Source: Chloroflexota bacterium (GTDB lineage: Bacteria > Chloroflexota > UBA6077). Taken from it: a stretch of DNA of 11,449 bases. Both the position numbers and the translations under genes were made by a program. Below, piece by piece: positions 1-5,875 of the stretch. The DNA is taken from NCBI GenBank assembly GCA_023380955.1, contig JAMCTB010000240.1, positions 1-11,449 on the forward strand. The letters run 5' to 3'. The stretch's first letter is position 1. The number at the start of each line of letters is the position of its first letter. The notes below the pieces were generated by a model that worked only from the letters and a program-made list of their open reading frames with translations, searched no databases and was not told the origin of the DNA.

Positions 1-1
1 G

Positions 2-259
2 ATCCTCTACCTGAACCCGAAGCTGCAGGTCGCCGGGATCCTGCTGAGCAAGCTGGACCGTCGGTTGAAGGAGGAGAAGCTGGTGAGCGCCTACCTGCGA
101 GAGCGGTGGGGGATCCAGGTGTTCGCGACCGAGGTGGGAACCAACAGCAAGATCCTGGAGGCTGCCTCCTCTGGCACCTCTGTGTTCAATTACGTGGGCG
201 CGGAGAAAGCTGCGGAGACCTATCTTTCCCTGGCGAGGGAGGTGTTGTCTCGTGGCTAA
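2..259 (+). CDS. ParA/Soj-family partition ATPase, C-terminal part (partial)
   Basis: Only the last 85 codons are present; the P-loop and Walker motifs lie before the window. The visible peptide starts ILYLNPKLQVAGILLSKLDR and ends with an EAASSGTSVFNYVG stretch followed by AETYLSLAREVL. This matches the C-terminal half of ParA/Soj/MinD-like ATPases: the NP-x-L-x-hydrophobic-x-G strand, then the I-x-EA-x-x-x-G-x-SVF-x-Y segment and a terminal helix carrying Y-x-x-LA-x-E. Such proteins bind ATP and DNA and move chromosomes, plasmids or other cargo. The stop TAA (257-259) overlaps the GTG start of ftsZ by 8 bases, so the two genes are probably translationally coupled. ParA proper is more likely than MinD because no C-terminal amphipathic membrane helix is seen. 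The exact cargo cannot be told from this fragment. Confidence 0.85.
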   Translation: MLYLNPKLQVAGILLSKLDRRLKEEKLVSAYLRERWGIQVFATEVGTNSKILEAASSGTSVFNYVGAEKAAETYLSLAREVLSRG

Positions 260-1508
260 GTTGCGCGGCGGCTTCGATCCGGAGCGGCTGGCAGAGCCCA
301 TCAGGAACGGTCCCATCATCGGGAAGATCGTGTCCGAGGAGGTCGACGCCGAGGCGAAGGGCTTCACGGAGATCAAGATCGTCGGCGTCGGCGGTGGTGG
401 CAACAACGCCCTGAACCGGATGATTGAGGCCGGGATTCGGGGCGTCGACTTTGTTGCGGTCAACACCGATGCCCAGGCCCTGGAGATGTCGGCGGCCACC
501 CACAAGATCCCCATCGGGGGAAAGGCGATGAAGAGGCTGGGGGCCGGCGGGGATCCGATGGTTGGGGAGCGGGCCGCCGAGATTAGCCGGGATCAGCTAG
601 AGGAGGCCCTGGCCGGTGCGGACATGGTGTTCATCACGGCGGGTATGGGCGGCGGCACCGGGACGGGGGCCTCTCCCGTTATCGCCGAGATCGCCAGGAA
701 GAACCGCTCGCTGACCGTGGCGGTGGTGACGCTGCCCTTCACCTTCGAGGGACGCCACCGGCGGCTGGTAGCGGATCAGGGCTATGAGATCCTGAAAGAG
801 AGGGTCGACGCCATCATCGCGATCCCCAACGACCGCTTGCGGGCCATGGCCAACAAGCGGATGGGGCTGCTGGAAGCCTTCAGGATGGCGGACAACATCC
901 TGCGGCAGGGCGTACAGGGCATGTCCGACCTGATCACCGTCACCGGCCTGATCAACCTCGATTTCGCGGACGTCAAGAGCATCATGAGTGGATCCGGGAC
1001 GGCTCTGATGGCTATCGGTGAGGGCAAGGGACCGGCTCGAGCGGTGCAGGCCGCCCAGGCCGCCATCGAGAGCCCCCTGCTGGACGTCTCCATAACCGGG
1101 GCGACCGGGCTACTGATCAACGTCACCGGCGGTCCGGACATGAGTCTGATCGAGGTGAGCGAGGCGGCCTCCCTGATCAGCGAAGCCGCGAGCCCGGAGG
1201 CCAACATCATCCTGGGCGCGGTCATCCATCCGAAGCCCCAGGCAGAGATGCAGGTGACCCTGATAGCCACAGGCTTCGGGAGGACCGAGACCAGGAAGGC
1301 CGAGGTCAAGGTCAGCGACGTCTTCGCCAAGCTGGATGCATCTCTGGACGAAGGGCTCAGACGTGTGGATCGAGAGTTGCTGGATGCCCATGAGCCCGAG
1401 GAGCGGCGGGAGCCGCGAGAGATCAGGGAGTTCCGCGAGCCCCGCGAGCTTCCCGACCAGAGGGACCTGGACATACCGGCCTTCCTCCGAAAGCGCAAGC
1501 CGCAGTAG
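252..1508 (+). CDS. ftsZ: Cell division protein FtsZ
   Basis: This encodes the tubulin-like GTPase that polymerises into the division ring at midcell (418 aa). The GTP-binding start GVGGGGNN is at residues 45-52, the tubulin signature GGGTGTG at 133-139, and the catalytic T7-loop sequence NLDFAD at 235-240. The protein ends with [12 protein letters not shown] (407-418), the conserved C-terminal peptide that binds FtsA, ZipA or SepF-type anchors. The linker before it is short and charged, with repeated R-E-P-R-E units. The N-terminal extension before the core (about 37 residues) is longer than in many FtsZ proteins. The GTG start at 252 is chosen because GGGAGG (237-242) stands 9 bases upstream; it overlaps the parA-like stop by 8 bases. 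An in-frame GTG at 330 would shorten the extension but has no comparable ribosome binding site. No terminator with a T-run follows. Confidence 0.97.
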   Translation: MAKLRGGFDPERLAEPIRNGPIIGKIVSEEVDAEAKGFTEIKIVGVGGGGNNALNRMIEAGIRGVDFVAVNTDAQALEMSAATHKIPIGGKAMKRLGAGGDPMVGERAAEISRDQLEEALAGADMVFITAGMGGGTGTGASPVIAEIARKNRSLTVAVVTLPFTFEGRHRRLVADQGYEILKERVDAIIAIPNDRLRAMANKRMGLLEAFRMADNILRQGVQGMSDLITVTGLINLDFADVKSIMSGSGTALMAIGEGKGPARAVQAAQAAIESPLLDVSITGATGLLINVTGGPDMSLIEVSEAASLISEAASPEANIILGAVIHPKPQAEMQVTLIATGFGRTETRKAEVKVSDVFAKLDASLDEGLRRVDRELLDAHEPEERREPREIREFREPRELPDQRDLDIPAFLRKRKPQ

Positions 1509-1574
1509 CGGTCCACCCAGGCGAACTGCTGCATCCCCTCCCCTGCTTTCAGCGGAGTCCCTTCCCCAGACCTT

Positions 1575-1597
1575 GTACTTCGCCACGTTGGCTCTGA
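1575..1597 (+). repeat. 23-bp direct repeat, copy 1
   Basis: The 23 bases starting GTACTTCGCCACG match 2641-2663 (starting GTACTCCGCCACG) at 20 of 23 positions in the same orientation. Copy 2 forms the left edge of the palindromic element at 2638-2770. This copy may therefore be the remnant of a second such element, but no matching arm follows it here. Confidence 0.6.
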
Positions 1598-1635
1598 TGC
1601 TTGGGGCGCGTGGCGCGAGAGAGCACAGCGCGACG

Positions 1636-1748
1636 CCTATGCTCCGCCGCCCCCGGGCGATGGCTTCGGCAACGTAGGGCGGGGCCCTGTGCCCCGCCGC
1701 CCGGCGGGCGATGGTAGGCCGGCGGCAGGGCAGAGCGCCCTGCCCTAC
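1636..1748. repeat. Degenerate 50-bp tandem repeat with two GC-rich hairpins
   Basis: Two copies of a unit beginning CCT(A/G)TGC(T/C)CCGCCGCCC and reaching GGGCGATGG start exactly 50 bases apart, at 1636 and 1686. Two stem-loops lie within: an 8-bp stem GGCGGGGC/GCCCCGCC (1678-1685 with 1691-1698, loop CCTGT) and an 8-bp stem GGCAGGGC/GCCCTGCC (1724-1731 with 1737-1744, loop AGAGC). The hairpins are flanked by GTAGG and CCTAC. No convincing ORF is seen here. The hairpins could end ftsZ transcription, but no T-run follows. A dispersed palindromic repeat is the likelier identity. Confidence 0.6.
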
Positions 1749-1773
1749 ATCTCGAAATCCCCGTGGCGAAGCA

Positions 1774-1777
1774 CTAG
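1774..1777. repeat. CTAG, left flank of the IS (putative target duplication)
   Basis: CTAG directly abuts the left inverted repeat and is repeated at 2638-2641 beyond the right end. It fits the YTAR-type target used by IS5. Because CTAG is palindromic, a 2-bp TA duplication with longer inverted repeats fits equally well. Confidence 0.65.
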
Positions 1778-1795
1778 GGCGTATGTTCAAACTCT
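1778..1795. repeat. Left terminal inverted repeat of the IS
   Basis: GGCGTATGTTCAAACTCT matches the reverse complement of 2620-2637 at 17 of 18 positions. The stop codon of the transposase (1794-1796 on the minus strand) falls inside this repeat, so the coding region uses the element to its very end. Confidence 0.9.
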
Positions 1796-2261
1796 ATAGC
1801 CACAACAGAGTGGCAGCGATGGTCCACATCGCCCTGTAGTTCTCGGCCCGCTTCTCGTAGCGGGTGGCCAGTCGCCTGAACTGCTTGAGCCGGTTTATCA
1901 GACGCTCGATCTGGTTACGGGTACGGTATATGGCTCGATCAAAGGGACCCGTTCGATGCTCGTTCTCTTTGCGGGGGATCGTGATCCGAATCCCCCGCCT
2001 ACGGCTATACCCTCGGATCTTCTTGCTGCTGTACCCTTTGTCGCCCACCACTCGGCCAGGTCGTTGCTTGGGTCGGATGGACCCAACTCGCTTGACGGCA
2101 CCCTGCTCCATCAGCGGCTCGAAGACGGTGGCTTCGTGCTGCTGGCCTGGCGTCAGGATGAAGGTCATCGGCTTGCCGTTACCTTCAGCCCGCAAGTGCA
2201 CCTTGGTGGACAGTCCACCCTGGCTTCGGCCTAAGGCTTCATCATTGTCCGGCGAGCCCCC
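1794..2261 (-). CDS. IS5-family transposase, C-terminal part (OrfB, expressed by -1 frameshift)
   Basis: This frame carries the second half of the DDE transposase. Entered by a -1 shift at 2258-2264, it adds 155 residues to 115 from OrfA, for a 270-residue OrfAB. It begins GGSPDNDEALGRSQGGLSTK, the usual link segment in IS427-type transposases. The second catalytic Asp is in VVGDKGYSS (D189 of the fusion) and the Glu in NQIERLINRLKQFRRLATRYE (E234). The gap between them is 44 residues, normal for the family. Cut-and-paste transposition of the surrounding IS is the expected activity. An independent GTG start at 2201 exists but would lack the first catalytic Asp. I therefore read this as a frameshifted product rather than a broken gene. 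Confidence 0.9.
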   Translation of the reverse strand, partial: GGSPDNDEALGRSQGGLSTKVHLRAEGNGKPMTFILTPGQQHEATVFEPLMEQGAVKRVGSIRPKQRPGRVVGDKGYSSKKIRGYSRRRGIRITIPRKENEHRTGPFDRAIYRTRNQIERLINRLKQFRRLATRYEKRAENYRAMWTIAATLLWL

Positions 2262-2605
2262 TTTTTCGCCCCAGCGGCGTGCTGGTGGGCTCGCACGATG
2301 GTGGCATCGACGTAGTGGACCTCCCAGTCTAGCTGGCCCTTGGCATCGGCCTGCTGCTGGAGGGCCTCCAGGATGCGATCCCAGATGCCAGCCTTGCGCC
2401 AGCGATAGAAACGGGTGGCCACCGTCGCCGAGGGGCCGTATCGCTCGGGCAGATCAGCCCAGGGTGCGCCCGTGCGAAGGACCCACAAGATGCCGTTGAT
2501 GATGCGCCGATGGTCTTCAGCGGGACGTCCAGTATGCGGTTTTTGAGGTGGGAGTAGAGGCTGAAGCCTCTCCCACTGGTCGTTGGTCAGGTCGCCTCTG
2601 TGCAT
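2231..2605 (-). CDS. IS5-family transposase, N-terminal part (OrfA, DUF4096-like)
   Basis: The 124-residue protein starts MHRGDLTNDQWERLQPLLPP, the typical start of IS5-group transposases. It contains the helix-turn-helix-like segment NGILWVLRTGAPWADLPERYG and ends soon after the first catalytic Asp (D100 in HYVDATIVRAH). Alone it would bind terminal repeats and perhaps act as a regulator. With the -1 shift it is the first part of the full transposase. The ATG at 2605 lies inside a small inverted repeat, and no well-spaced Shine-Dalgarno is present, since AAGG stands only one base before the ATG. Translation is therefore probably weak. Confidence 0.92.
   Translation of the reverse strand: MHRGDLTNDQWERLQPLLPPQKPHTGRPAEDHRRIINGILWVLRTGAPWADLPERYGPSATVATRFYRWRKAGIWDRILEALQQQADAKGQLDWEVHYVDATIVRAHQHAAGAKKGARRTMMKP
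2258..2264 (-). promoter_or_regulatory. Slippery heptamer A-AAG-GGG for programmed -1 frameshifting
   Basis: Read on the minus strand, the run AAAAAGGGGG (2266 to 2257) offers A-AAG-GGG in the OrfA frame (AAA codon at 2266-2264, AAG at 2263-2261, GGG at 2260-2258). This fits the X-XXY-YYZ rule. A -1 slip moves AAG to AAA and keeps GGG, opening the OrfB frame exactly at the segment GGSPDNDEALGRS. OrfA stops 10 codons after the GGG if no slip occurs. Confidence 0.8.
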
Positions 2606-2618
2606 ACCTTAAGTATGC
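2602..2618 (-). promoter_or_regulatory. Inverted repeat enclosing the transposase start codon
   Basis: GCATAC (2602-2607) and GTATGC (2613-2618) form a 6-bp stem with a 5-base loop. The ATG of orfA (2605-2603) lies in one arm. RNA read in from outside the IS would fold this and hide the start, while RNA begun inside the arm would not. The idea is inferred from known insertion sequences; only the inverted repeat is seen here. Confidence 0.4.
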
Positions 2619-2619
2619 C

Positions 2620-2637
2620 AGAGTTTGAAAATACGCC
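2620..2637. repeat. Right terminal inverted repeat of the IS
   Basis: AGAGTTTGAAAATACGCC pairs with the left repeat at 17 of 18 positions and is followed at once by CTAG. Confidence 0.9.
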
Positions 2638-2770
2638 CTAGTACTCCGCCACGATGGTTCTGACAGGTGTCATCCTGAGCGACAGCGAAGGATCTCCTCT
2701 CGCCACGGGGAGATGCTTCGCTGCGCTCAGCATGACAGTACATGTCACCTTCTCTGTGGTCGTGTACTAG
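2638..2770. repeat. 133-bp imperfect palindromic (MITE-like) element
   Basis: The element starts CTAGTAC (2638-2644) and ends GTACTAG (2764-2770). The central arms 2668-2696 (TGTCATCCTGAGCG onwards) and 2710-2737 (ending CGCTCAGCATGACA) are reverse complements with about three differences and enclose a 13-base loop. Outer arms also pair partly, about 18 of 28 positions. No coding function is likely. This looks like a non-autonomous palindromic repeat of the common TGTCAT-x-CTGAGCG type. The IS at 1778-2637 is joined to its left end at CTAG, so the IS seems to have used the palindrome edge as target. Confidence 0.7.
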
Positions 2771-2831
2771 TCTCCTCTTCGGCCGTAACCCTTTCGCAAC
2801 TTTCGTCAATCCTCGTAGTACCAAACTCCCA

Positions 2832-2860
2832 TTGCCTGCTCCAGGCCGAGAGAACATAGT
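2832..2860 (+). promoter_or_regulatory. Weak candidate promoter for the tadE-tadE-tadG genes
   Basis: TTGCCT (2832-2837), a 17-base spacer and CATAGT (2855-2860) give 4 of 6 matches to each sigma-70 box. The position, 33 bases before the first start codon, is suitable. No stronger candidate is seen between the palindromic element and the gene. Confidence 0.25.
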
Positions 2861-2892
2861 TACGCCGAACCACCGCGTGGCCTGGAGAAGCG

Positions 2893-3441
2893 ATGCGATT
2901 CACCATCTGCACCCGGAAGCTGTGCTCCATTCATCTTCCGTCCTGGATCCGCAGGCGGCCCCAATCTCCCCCCGCCGGTGGTGAGGGTGGGCAGGCCACC
3001 GTGGAGTTGGCGCTGGCGCTGCCGGTGGTGTTCAGTCTGATCGTGGGAGTCCTGGAGCTGGGAGTGGGCTTCAACGCCTACGTCACCCTGGTCTCGGCTG
3101 CCCGGGAAGGTGCCCGTGCGGGGGCCATCTACCTGTACAACTCCTCGCTGCCCCTATCGCCTGCCGACCTCAAGGTCTACAACGATCAGAGTCGGGAGAC
3201 GGCCGTACGGGATGGGGTGGCCTCCTCCATGGGCGTTCTCCAGAACACCCCTCCCAGCTTCGACAGGAACAGCGACGTAGCTATCAGCTACGTGCACGAC
3301 CCTTCCTTGCCGCTGTTGGACTCTCGACGGGGAGATCTGATCGTAGTCGTGGTGACCTACCGGCACGAGCTGCTCAGTAAGCTGTTGAGCGAGAACCCGG
3401 TTCTCACCATGACGGCTCGCGCCCAAGCTCGGATCGAATGA
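2893..3441 (+). CDS. TadE-like membrane-anchored pseudopilin protein (first copy)
   Basis: This 182-residue protein belongs to the TadE-like family linked to Flp/Tad pilus assembly. A hydrophilic leader of 33 residues ends with Gly33, followed by QATVE, so Glu38 is at +5. This is the type-IV-prepilin-like processing pattern of TadE. A transmembrane helix spans about 39-60, and then comes the family segment SAAREGARAGA (68-78). The rest (about 80-182) would lie outside the membrane. The ATG at 2893 has GGAG (2884-2887) five bases upstream. The leader is long and its first half has low complexity, but no other start codon lies before the Gly. The next gene begins 7 bases after the stop, so this is the first gene of a three-gene operon. 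No tad motor, peptidase or secretin gene is in the window. Confidence 0.85.
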   Translation: MRFTICTRKLCSIHLPSWIRRRPQSPPAGGEGGQATVELALALPVVFSLIVGVLELGVGFNAYVTLVSAAREGARAGAIYLYNSSLPLSPADLKVYNDQSRETAVRDGVASSMGVLQNTPPSFDRNSDVAISYVHDPSLPLLDSRRGDLIVVVVTYRHELLSKLLSENPVLTMTARAQARIE

Positions 3442-3448
3442 GGTCCCG

Positions 3449-3940
3449 ATGTCCAGGACCACTGGGTTGCGTGATATGACACGAAGGGAGCGAGGCCAGT
3501 CTCTGGTCGAGTTGGCTCTCTCTATCCCCCTGTTGTTGATGATTGTCATGGGAGTCATCGAGTTCGGTTTCGTGCTCCATGCCCACGTCCAGGTTGCCGC
3601 AGCCAGCGGCCAGGGAGCCAGGGCCGGCAGCCTGTTTTCGGGCGATCTGCTGCTCACGCGAGACGTCAATGAGGCGGACAGGCAGGCTGCCATCAAGCAG
3701 GCTGTTGCCTCCACCTTGGGGACTCTGAACACGGCAACCCCTTACTTCAACAGTGACACCGACGTGCAGATATCGTATCCGGAGCGAGACACGACCAACG
3801 TGACGGGTGTTGGGGAGAAGATCGTGGTGGAGGTGCACTACCGGCAACCTCTGCGGTTCCACCTGCTGCCCGACACGATACCCTGGGTGAGCTCAGGGTA
3901 CTTCCAGGTTGGTTCGGGCACTACGATGAGGATTCAATAG
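3449..3940 (+). CDS. TadE-like membrane-anchored pseudopilin protein (second copy)
   Basis: A 163-residue TadE-family protein and a paralogue of the preceding gene product. The short basic leader ends RRERG (Gly16), followed by QSLVE with Glu21 at +5. A transmembrane helix follows at about 22-43 (ALSIPLLLMIVMGVIEFGFV), then the segment AAASGQGARAG. The C-terminal 100 residues are predicted outside the membrane and look like a small alpha/beta domain. The start is ATG 3449, because GAGG (3440-3443), overlapping the upstream stop, lies five bases before it. An ATG at 3476 would also keep the processing site but is less well placed. The stop TAG directly abuts the ATG of the tadG-like gene, which implies coupled translation. 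Confidence 0.88.
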   Translation: MSRTTGLRDMTRRERGQSLVELALSIPLLLMIVMGVIEFGFVLHAHVQVAAASGQGARAGSLFSGDLLLTRDVNEADRQAAIKQAVASTLGTLNTATPYFNSDTDVQISYPERDTTNVTGVGEKIVVEVHYRQPLRFHLLPDTIPWVSSGYFQVGSGTTMRIQ

Positions 3941-5806
3941 ATGAACCTAGGAGACAAGCGCTCTGAGCGAGGCCAGGTGCTGATCATCGTGGCCATGGGT
4001 TTCTTCCTCGTACTGCTGGCAGGGGCCGCCTTGGCCCTCGACATGGGCAATGGGATGCTGCAGAAGCGGCGGCTGCAGAACACGGCGGACGCGGCCGCTC
4101 TGGCCGCGGCGATGGAACTCTCCCGAGGCGGCAGCGTCGACGCTGCGGTTGCGGCGGCCCAGGGGATCGTGTCGGCCAATACCGGCGGCGCAGTGAACCT
4201 TCCCTATAGTCCCGGGGTGACCCTGGGCGCCGGCCTGCAGGAGGGCATCGAGGTCGACGCCAGCACCGTTCGCGTCGCTCTCAAGAACAACGTATCGGCC
4301 TACTTCGCTCCGGTCTTTGGAGTGAACCACATCAATGTCGCGGCCAAGGCGCGGGCGATGGTAGGTCCCTACGCGATCTTGCCCATCACCTTCAAGCGGT
4401 TCTCCGGTGGCAACACGGCATACGATCTGGCCCCCCCAGCAAACCCCGACAGGGTTACCGATTACCTGATGCCCGCTCAGGACATCCTAGGACAGACCAT
4501 CACCATCGACTCGTGGCCCGACCCGTTGACGGCGCCTCCTTCCATCGCCGCGTCCGACACCTCCGACGGCCATTACGACCCAAAGGTCTCGGGCGCGATC
4601 GCCCCCCTGGTGGGACACGACGCGGTGGCCAACGTGGCCAACGGCAACGACTTCCACTTTTTCGTCGCCCCGGACGTCAGAGGCTTCTCCCAGTTGACCC
4701 CTACCTTCTACAACGGAGCACAACTGACCGACGTGCAGTCTGCCCAACTGCTAAAGAACACCACCCTGGGCTACATCCTGGCGGGCGGGTATCCCGGTCC
4801 GTACCCGCTTCCGGGCGACGAGTTGGCGACATTCAGCGGAGTGACCAACAACGACGCCGTTCACGCCATGCAGCAGAGGTTCAAGCCGGGAGAGCTGGTC
4901 GCGGCGATGGTCTACAACGGCACGGTCTACCGAAAGCCCTCCTTCGACCTGCAGGTGGCCCCCGGCATCATCACATCTTCCAGCGCTCCGCCCACCACGG
5001 TCACTTACCAGGTTACCCTGGTGCCGGTGAACAACTTCACCAATGGCGGTGTCGTGTTTTCGGCTTCCGGCCTCGCCGGGTGGGGGGACTGGCAGTTCGA
5101 GGACGGCGCTCCCAATACGCCGTACTCCAAGGCCGTGGCCGGAACGGGTCCGGTGACGCTGAACTTCAAGGTCACGGCCAATCAGGAGGGGGCCAAGACT
5201 GCCCTGATCAGGGCTTATGCTCCTCCCCCCGTCGGTTCCGGCGAGGGGCAGACGAGGACGGTCTGCGCCACGGCGGTGGTGGGGTCGACGCCCAGCTTCT
5301 CTGTGGCCTCTTCGGAGGGTTACAAGGTGGTGGAGCAGGGCTCGGGCACAAGGTTCGACCTGCGGGTGGAGGGATGGAACGGCATCAATACCATGGACGC
5401 GCCCGTATCGGTTGAGTGGGTGGGGTCTGCTCCCACCGGGGTTACGATAAGCGCGCCGAGCGCCGTACAGGTCCGCGACGGCCACTCGACTAACCTCCGG
5501 GTGAACGTGGATGTGGCGGCAACTGCCTCGACCGGGGAGTGGACGATGGTGCTCACGGTCAAGGATGCCGACCCGAGCCACCAGGAGCGCAACCAAACCA
5601 CGTTCCTGACGCTGGAAGTGACCAATGGCAGCGCCAATTCCACCGTCTTGCTGAACACCAGCTTCGTGAAGGTGCTGGGATACTCCAACTTCCGGATCGA
5701 CTACTTCACCAACAACACGGTGTATGCCCATGCGGTAGGGGGAATCGTCTCCAGCCCCGATCAGCTGGGGAAGGGGATGGCCGCGCGTCTGATCCCGTGG
5801 AACTGA
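3941..5806 (+). CDS. TadG-like Flp pilus-associated protein with C-terminal beta-sandwich region
   Basis: A 621-residue protein. The leader ERGQ is followed by a transmembrane helix at about 13-33 (VLIIVAMGFFLVLLAGAALA). Next comes LDMGNGMLQKRRLQNTADAAALAAA (33-57), the hallmark of the Tad domain of TadE/TadG-like proteins. Residues 58-140 continue that domain (SVDAAVAAAQGIV, VAAKARAMV). Residues about 340-450 and 455-565 look like two beta-rich Ig or NEW3-type repeats: both alternate hydrophobic residues and end in strands such as TGEWTMVLTVKD. The start ATG immediately follows the tadE stop; GAGG (3928-3931) serves as the ribosome binding site. A surface adhesin or pilus-associated role is inferred. 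No von Willebrand A motif (DxSxS), found in many TadG proteins, is visible. Confidence 0.8.
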   Translation: MNLGDKRSERGQVLIIVAMGFFLVLLAGAALALDMGNGMLQKRRLQNTADAAALAAAMELSRGGSVDAAVAAAQGIVSANTGGAVNLPYSPGVTLGAGLQEGIEVDASTVRVALKNNVSAYFAPVFGVNHINVAAKARAMVGPYAILPITFKRFSGGNTAYDLAPPANPDRVTDYLMPAQDILGQTITIDSWPDPLTAPPSIAASDTSDGHYDPKVSGAIAPLVGHDAVANVANGNDFHFFVAPDVRGFSQLTPTFYNGAQLTDVQSAQLLKNTTLGYILAGGYPGPYPLPGDELATFSGVTNNDAVHAMQQRFKPGELVAAMVYNGTVYRKPSFDLQVAPGIITSSSAPPTTVTYQVTLVPVNNFTNGGVVFSASGLAGWGDWQFEDGAPNTPYSKAVAGTGPVTLNFKVTANQEGAKTALIRAYAPPPVGSGEGQTRTVCATAVVGSTPSFSVASSEGYKVVEQGSGTRFDLRVEGWNGINTMDAPVSVEWVGSAPTGVTISAPSAVQVRDGHSTNLRVNVDVAATASTGEWTMVLTVKDADPSHQERNQTTFLTLEVTNGSANSTVLLNTSFVKVLGYSNFRIDYFTNNTVYAHAVGGIVSSPDQLGKGMAARLIPWN

Positions 5807-5820
5807 TCGGGCCACCGAAG

Positions 5821-5860
5821 CCAACGAACGGCAGAGGCTCCGGCCGCTGCCGTTCGTTGG
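5821..5860. terminator. Bidirectional hairpin between convergent tadG-like and EF-G2 genes
   Basis: CCAACGAACGGCAG (5821-5834) and CTGCCGTTCGTTGG (5847-5860) form a perfect 14-bp stem with a 12-base loop. It lies 14 bases after the tadG-like stop and 15 bases beyond the EF-G2 stop. Neither side carries a clear T-run, so termination may be partly Rho-dependent, or the hairpin may protect the 3' ends. Confidence 0.75.
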
Positions 5861-5875
5861 GTAGGCTGGGGTTGG

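Larger units (their letters stand above)
1778..2637 (-). mobile_element. IS5-family insertion sequence (IS427-like), 860 bp, apparently complete
   Basis: The terminal inverted repeats are 18 bp at 1778-1795 and 2620-2637, identical except for one base (G at 1785 against the complement of A at 2630). CTAG flanks both ends. The interior carries two overlapping reading frames on the minus strand that together give a full DDE transposase through a -1 frameshift. Length (about 860 bp), gene order and frameshift arrangement fit the IS427 branch of IS5. No internal stop or deletion is seen, so the element may still be active. It sits at the edge of the palindromic element 2638-2770. Confidence 0.93.

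Noticed and set aside
1636..1748. Possible CRISPR array from the spaced repeats
   Set aside because: There are only two degenerate copies and no uniform spacers. The hairpins lie across the unit boundary and no cas gene is nearby.
782..1790. Two minus-strand frames opposite ftsZ (782-1534 and 1110-1790)
   Set aside because: Both are antisense to a certain FtsZ gene and show only Ser/Arg or Gly/Arg-rich shadow composition.
1864..2499. Plus-strand frame of 211 codons across the insertion sequence
   Set aside because: It is the complement of the transposase frames, with Arg/Pro/Ser-rich sequence and no family features.
1794..2605. Transposase gene read as broken by a frameshift mutation
   Set aside because: The break coincides with an A-AAG-GGG slippery heptamer, and both halves carry intact catalytic motifs, as expected for programmed frameshifting in IS427-like elements.
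2609..2857. Minus-strand reading frame of 82 codons containing CHAERSEAS and FAVAQDDT
   Set aside because: It runs across the palindromic repeat. Translations of this repeat type give the ERSEAS/AVAQDD pattern that recurs in many false gene calls. It also crosses the IS boundary and has no ribosome binding site.
4751..5824. Minus-strand frame of 357 codons opposite the tadG-like gene
   Set aside because: It is rich in Arg, His and Gly and runs through the terminator hairpin. The plus-strand frame has a Tad domain, a membrane helix and a proper start.
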